Source: Tubulanus polymorphus
Taxonomy: Eukaryota > Nemertea > Palaeonemertea > Tubulaniformes > Tubulanidae
Assembly (NCBI RefSeq): GCF_964204645.1
Contig: NC_134026.1
Location: 26,740,650 to 26,804,649 of the forward strand
Direction: 5' to 3'
Length of the DNA: 64,000 nucleotides
This document shows positions 59,005 through 64,000 of the stretch, in pieces (position 1 is the first letter of the stretch; each line of letters starts with the position of its first letter). A model generated the notes under the pieces. The model was not told the DNA's origin. It saw only the letters and a program-made list of their open reading frames with translations, and did not search any database. Made by a program: the position numbers and the translations under genes.

Positions 59005-59958
59005 TTAGAATAATGAGTTGAGGTGGGATCCACCAAAATTATCTTCAAACATCGTCGTTCCTGTGAATTGTTCATAATCAAAATTTTCGATCGATTGATT
59101 TCGTACGATGTTATGATTACTATTGCGACCATCAACTGGGGCACAGTTTGTACCTGCGCAACCATTCATATGGCTCCAAAAGCGTGTAGTATCCGTATAA
59201 GCCATATGATTTGAAAATAGATGTCCAGATACAGATGAAGTTTCAGTGGTTGGAAGAGATCGACCACTACAGGCTGAATTATCGCAATCGGTATACGATC
59301 CAATGTCATCAGAACTGTAGTTACAGAAGTTTTCAGGTTCATCCTCGATTTCCCGCTGGAGCTGTTTAATATAACACAGTGCGCTGTGTAAGATTTCCCC
59401 TTTTGAAGGTTTCACGTAGTGCTGCAATGTTGGGATATGTTGTTCCAGTTGAGTGAACGCTTGGTTGATGAGACTCACGCGTTGACGTTCCCGCTGATTA
59501 CGTCGATGAACACTTTCCGGTGCTCGTTCACTATGTGGGATGTGACGACGCTTTCTTCGTTTCTTCACTTTTTCTCCGTTTCTAAAATACGTACATCAAA
59601 ATACATCATTTAATTTCAATCAACCAAAACGTTTTTATTTCTATTTAGAAATCAACCATGAAAATCAGTAAGAAATCACTACTTAGTATCAAAAGACAGC
59701 TTTCGATTGAATGTGGCCGATTGTAGAATAAAATTTCCGGATTGCAAACTCTCCACCGGTGTTTTCCGAAATTACGGAAAGCGTATGCCTGGTGGAGACG
59801 AAACATCCCAGAAGAGAATCCCGGAATCGATTGAAACCTGCCCAAGTTCAGTTTACGAAATTTTTTATAATTTCAAAATGGTGATATCATCATTATACTT
59901 ACAATTTATTATCACCTTGAGTTGCGCTGATAGCAGTTGAATTGATAAAGGAAACCAT
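59005..59958 (-). CDS. bHLH transcription factor, achaete-scute-like
   Basis: Two exons: 59903-59958 (MVSFINSTAISATQGDNK) and 59005-59581. They total 633 nt (210 residues), and the junction keeps frame. A strongly basic lead (KVKKRRKRRHIPHSE) precedes the bHLH domain at about residues 40-90. Its basic region is HRRNQRERQRVSLINQAFTQ, with the E-box-contacting Glu-Arg in RERQR. Helix 1 ends LEQHIP. The loop and helix 2 read KPSKGEILHSALCYIKQLQR. The NxRERxRV...N.AF..L..H.P pattern and the (K/P)SK.E.L..A..YI..L second helix match the ASC group best. The tail is Ser/Asn-rich. A neurogenic role is expected from the family, not shown here. Confidence 0.85.
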
Positions 59959-61235
59959 GATGTTGAATGTTTGAGAACGAATCTGGATTTGAGGGATTTT
60001 TGCCTACCTGGGATTATATATATCAGGGTATGACCCCCCTCCTGTGAAGGGGGCTGTAGTGGTCCCCAATTATCCGAGGTTGGATGAATTCGCGTGGCCG
60101 TCTAAGTACATGGTGATCAGCGTGTGCGAGATTCACACCTTTAGTGCAGCAATACACACCATATTAGATTAGATAATTACCTCTGATTGTCTTTTCCTAT
60201 CGAACATCAAAAGATAATCTCCATCTAAACAAGGCATTCGGATGTTGTAGTATTTTTATTTACGGGACTCAGTAGGACCGATTTGTTTCATGCATTTATC
60301 CACTTGAAGAATCACGTTACGACGAGAATGACCAGATCAAAGGGTACGTTCAAAATCGGGCGCAGGTGATGAAGAGGAGATTTTAACATTTATTTTCTTA
60401 GTTATCGTCCGTTGGCGCTGAAATATACTCTAAGAAAGATATCAGATGCACAACTACGCGATAATATTATACATCTTTTGAACATGACAAACATAATTTT
60501 CAACATACAAACCAAGTATTCAATCTATCCGAGGAAAATTTGTCTCACATCAGTCAACTGCCACAGATACACGGAAGCTTCCTTTTCTGAATAAAGTTTT
60601 GTTTCGTTCTTATTGTGTCCACTGATTACTTAATTAGATGTTTGGGTTGATATCAATTGCAAATGATCAATTGGATTTTGTGATTATTCACTACATGTAT
60701 TTGCTGCAACGACGCTTTTTTCTCAGGTTTTCCACGCAAAAACTCATATTGACGCTTTTAAATATTAAGTTCGAAATATACATGTTTATGAAATGATAAA
60801 CTGGAGCGGATCGGAATAAAAATGGCACAATAGTTTCTGTTTGTTTCGGATTGTATGGTGTCGTGTCTTTATAAACAAAAAGTTCCTCCAATAATTCAAA
60901 ACCCGGTTGATGATTTCTTGCTGACGTTTCTAATTATCGTCATATTCATTACCATCTGCCTGGATACATTATTTCTCTCTTTGAAGTAACCGGTTTAATA
61001 AAGATAAATTACCGTCTTCATTGATCAATTGTCTATGATTATTTAAATGCATAAATCGATATTCAACAACTCGGTTGGAATGAACACCTGTTGTTTGATA
61101 CACGTGGGGTTCAATAATTAGACAAACACATTCATAAATCTTCTCTGCATTTTTTTTAATGAAATAAATAATGATCTATATTCAACGTGCGCTATTACAA
61201 AACAAACATTACAAGTATATAATTTGAATCAGTGA
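59959..61235. other. Spacer with a possible tRNA-derived repeat
   Basis: About 60089-60165 contains an A-box-like TGGCCGTCTAAG and a B-box-like GAGATTCACACC some 35 bases apart, suggesting a decayed tRNA-derived SINE. Nothing else supported. Confidence 0.4.
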
Positions 61236-61661
61236 TTACAGTCCTTTGCTTCGAAGAAAATCCGCCAAAAGCATCACATTTCTGTTGCATTCCTCTGCAT
61301 TCATGGATCCCGAATGAACTCCTACGATAATAACTTTAAAAGTTTGACACACAGTGAAGCCGCTGGTTCCCGTATCCACGTCGAAATGTTTTGCGAAAAT
61401 GCCTTGTCCGTCTGCTATGGTGACCCTGTAGTTTTTACCTTGTATGAAGAGGTTATCTTTATAAATAGAATTCGGGCAGTTAATACCTTTTCGTATAGCT
61501 TCTAACTCGTCTGGATTTACCCAAAAACCGTCACTTGCACTTAGTTTTCGGTGTCGGTCTCTCGTATATATCGCTGCTCCAGAAATGTGACCACATCCAA
61601 TAAGAATATCTCTGATATATGTATCCCACGATTCTAAATGAATATTTGGTGTTACTGCCAT
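61236..61661 (-). CDS. Profilin, intronless copy 1
   Basis: Actin-monomer and polyproline-binding protein. A single exon of 426 nt gives 141 residues (usual 125-140). Start MAVTPNIHLESWDTYIRDIL shows the N-terminal helix with the conserved SW(x)xY pattern. ISGAAIYTRDRHRKLSASDGFWVNPDELEAI matches the AAIxGxDG-(V)WA-S...F.(L)...E core. The end AEECNRNVMLLADFLRSKGL is the C-terminal helix. No intron interrupts it, unlike its neighbours in the window. A minus-strand AT-rich TATA-like string (ATATTTATATA) lies about 180 bases upstream, near 61845. Confidence 0.9.
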   Translation of the reverse strand: MAVTPNIHLESWDTYIRDILIGCGHISGAAIYTRDRHRKLSASDGFWVNPDELEAIRKGINCPNSIYKDNLFIQGKNYRVTIADGQGIFAKHFDVDTGTSGFTVCQTFKVIIVGVHSGSMNAEECNRNVMLLADFLRSKGL

Positions 61662-63045
61662 CTTTTATGCCCCCGTAAAACAGTTTTCTATTGGCTTAAT
61701 GCCTGCGTATGTTTTACCACTTGTCTCAAATGTTCTGTTGTCAATGGTACGTATGTTTAACAAACATTTTATGCAGCTCACAGTGACACTTGACCTGCCT
61801 TTCAAAGCACAGTCAAATCCTGCAAATCGAGCCCCTTAACGTATATAAATATCGCGTAAAAGGCGATCAAGCGTCCATTTAATCAACACCGTGGCTTTTC
61901 TAATAATACCGCATTAATTAGGATAAAATTGATCCATGAAATACGCTGTCACAATAAATCGCAACTACGCAGAATTTTGTCCCGTGCCGATACACCTTGT
62001 ATTTCCCATAAATATCAATGTATTAACACGATTTGTTACTTACTTAATTATTGAATGATTAGGTGAGTTGCGCCGAGCATATATTAAATGATTTATCGTG
62101 TTGGGCCTTTTTCATTAGAATACTTATAGTTATGTCTCGACTTCTGTCCCATTCGATGACAAGCTACAAGAGGATGGCATTTTACCACTCCGACTTGGAG
62201 AGGAATCTCACAAAGTATAAACAGACGACAAAATATCACGGAAAGTTATGAAATTGATATCATTTTTTGATAATAACCTTTCATAAAGTATTAGGCCAAA
62301 AAAAATTGATACCTTGTTTCTCCGCTCTGCTGAGCTTAAATGTTGACCCGGCCGGCCGCCTATCTACCCTATACATTACTTTTTTTTAAATCGTGATCAA
62401 TTTCACCATAACAGACCCGGCCGCTATAGAAATGAACTGTTTATAAATTTTATCATACTTTACAAAAATGACCCGGCCGCTGCGGAGAAACAAGGTATCA
62501 TTTTTGTTTAGCCTAATCATAATCATTCTACATGTGTAATAAGCATTTTGAACCATTTTTATCAGACAATATCATAGCTTGGTTTTTTATAGTAAAAGTG
62601 ATTATGACTTTACAAATAACATTTTGATTGTATATACTTTAACACTGGATGAATAGCACGTACAATTAATTGCATTTACAAAATTCATGTGAGAGTCGGT
62701 CTCAAAAGAATCATTATTCAACGCTGCTGATTCACACACAACAGTTCAAGTTTTTATTCACCAATTTACCCATATTTGTGAAAATATTTATATTTAGGTA
62801 CAGATTGAAAGCCTTTGAGCCTATATTTGTGTATCATATAAAGACGTACATTTAAGCCTGAAAATTCAGCGCAATTATTACTGTGTTTGCGGGCGGTCAA
62901 TGAATAAATTTTGAATGGACGCTACTCGTAATTCGTCCATGAAATTTAATCTTTTGGTTCAACAAAACGATGTCAAAACAACAGTACTAGTAGCAAGAGG
63001 TTATAATCTATATACGAATGTATTCAGAATCAAACTTTATGAAAC
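61662..63045. other. Spacer between the two profilins
   Basis: Holds the promoter side of copy 1 and the MITE at 62291-62516. No gene seen. Confidence 0.5.
62291..62516. mobile_element. MITE with GATACCTTGTTTCTCCGC ends, 226 bp
   Basis: The left end 62291-62325 and right end 62482-62516 are inverted copies. An 18-base core, GATACCTTGTTTCTCCGC, is perfect, and the outer TTAGGC(C/T)AAA is nearly so. Inside are three direct copies of GACCCGGCCG at 62345, 62414 and 62470, unusually GC-rich for this sequence. Confidence 0.7.
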
Positions 63046-63438
63046 TCAAAAATATTTGTCTCTCAAAAAGTCCCCTAATCTTACGACGGCATTGCCACAA
63101 TTAGTGATGTGATATGGTTCTTCGTATGTTCCAACGATGAGACAGGTTTTACATCTTGAGATTGTGCATCCCGTGTTGAATGATTTGGCAACCATCACAT
63201 CTGGTAAAATCCTGATAACTGTGTAATGTACACCATTCACAAAAATACCGGTACGAAAAACTTCCTCAGAATCTAAAAATCCGCTTCCAATGTGTTTGAT
63301 TTCCTCGTGGCTAAGCCCAAATCCATCAGTAGATGCCCACTTCTGACCTCTGATGCTGTAAATGGCACACTTTGTAACATAACCAGTAGATGTAAGACAC
63401 TGGTCTAAAATATCCAACCAAGATGTAATTTTTGACAT
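63046..63438 (-). CDS. Profilin, intronless copy 2
   Basis: Single exon, ATG at 63438 (MSKITSWLDILDQCLTSTGY), 130 residues, the usual profilin length. An open frame extends 22 codons upstream (to 63504) but adds nothing family-like. Core: VTKCAIYSIRGQKWASTDGF and LSHEEIKHIGSGFLDSEEVF. C-terminal helix: NCGNAVVRLGDFLRDKYF. It is diverged from copy 1, not a recent duplicate, although both lack introns and share strand. That suggests an old retrocopy followed by tandem duplication, or ancestral intronless genes. Confidence 0.9.
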   Translation of the reverse strand: MSKITSWLDILDQCLTSTGYVTKCAIYSIRGQKWASTDGFGLSHEEIKHIGSGFLDSEEVFRTGIFVNGVHYTVIRILPDVMVAKSFNTGCTISRCKTCLIVGTYEEPYHITNCGNAVVRLGDFLRDKYF

Positions 63439-64000
63439 GATGGCCTCAGCCAGTACCATCGCCCGCTCGACGCAAAAAAAACGACCAATATATATGTATT
63501 CCAACTAGTGTTCGTGTACTTCTGTTATTTGAGTTAAGAAACAGCCACTTAACCGATAAAAAGGTCCGACCAGAAATTGAAAACCGATGTCGGCTTTTTT
63601 TTTGCTGTAAAATGACGTCAATCACAAATGAATGAGATCAAGAGTCGATTTAAGCCTCTTCGAGGACGCGCGCGTAGAAATCGTGTGAGTGCTATTTTCT
63701 ATATTTTCATATGCGTTCATAATTTTAGAAACAAATTTGTTTCGCAACATTAATCTTGGCTTTCATTAGTTTTAAACACTAATCAGAAACTTAATGAGAG
63801 TTTGGCAATGAAGTTGGTTACAATCGAACTATACTCCATACTGTAATTGAAAATGCAATAATATGGGATTCGACCATCCACAGTACATTAGTAGACCGGG
63901 CAATATGCAATAGAATCTAATCACCACCCCGTTAGTACAGGCGCCATATTCCTAATTCAGGAACCGGCACGAAGAATTAATTTTGAATTAAGTGGCGTAT
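63439..64000. other. Upstream flank of profilin copy 2 to the window end
   Basis: No gene, RNA or repeat element could be supported. Confidence 0.45.

Overview
This is nuclear DNA from an animal. Genes are intron-rich, with mostly GT-AG introns of about 60-300 bases and one AT-AC intron. They encode typical animal proteins: SMARCB1, NDUFB7, NEK8, the U2 snRNP A' protein, cystathionine gamma-lyase, three Src-family kinases, TRAP-type acid phosphatase, LAPTM4, a bHLH factor and profilins. The base composition is AT-rich, genes are fairly dense and MITE-like repeats are common, so a compact-genome invertebrate is likely. I cannot name the phylum. Exon boundaries below were read by hand. They rest on homology that I recognise plus intact reading frame across every junction.

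Layout. 47-1841 (minus): the 5' part of SMARCB1, then NDUFB7. 2078-5587 (plus): NEK8, divergent from NDUFB7. 6629-8234 (minus): SNRPA1. 8733-10237 (plus): a lipid-phosphatase-like membrane protein. 11656-15161 (minus): cystathionine gamma-lyase, with a nested repeat in an intron. 15250-16217 (plus): an unassigned coiled-coil protein. 16901-19287 and 22882-25709 (both minus): two tandem Src-like kinases that lack the activation-loop tyrosine. 26757-29198 (plus): a conventional Src orthologue. 32306-34051 (plus): a PhyH-type dioxygenase. 35494-37287 (plus): acid phosphatase ACP5. 38728-40456 (minus): LAPTM4, with an apparent one-base frameshift. 41200-58017 (plus): a complex locus. 59005-59958 (minus): an achaete-scute-like bHLH gene. 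61236-61661 and 63046-63438 (minus): two intronless profilins.

The most unusual object is 41.2-58.0 kb. A row of short ORFs, each with its own ATG, runs into splice donors. Nine single-exon ones (and three weaker additional ones) all end in phase 2, matching the only large common acceptor downstream, at 56902. From there four exons encode about 275 residues of a basic, Ser/Arg-rich protein with a C-terminal helix. I read this as a cluster of alternative first exons feeding a constant 3' module. Many variable exons share a P-x(0-2)-R-Y-L-like motif.

Gene co-operation is limited. Several neighbours are head-to-head (NDUFB7/NEK8, SNRPA1/PLPP-like, CTH/coiled-coil, SrcB/SrcC, LAPTM4/variable-exon gene), so shared promoters are likely. 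The Src trio is one duplicated family.
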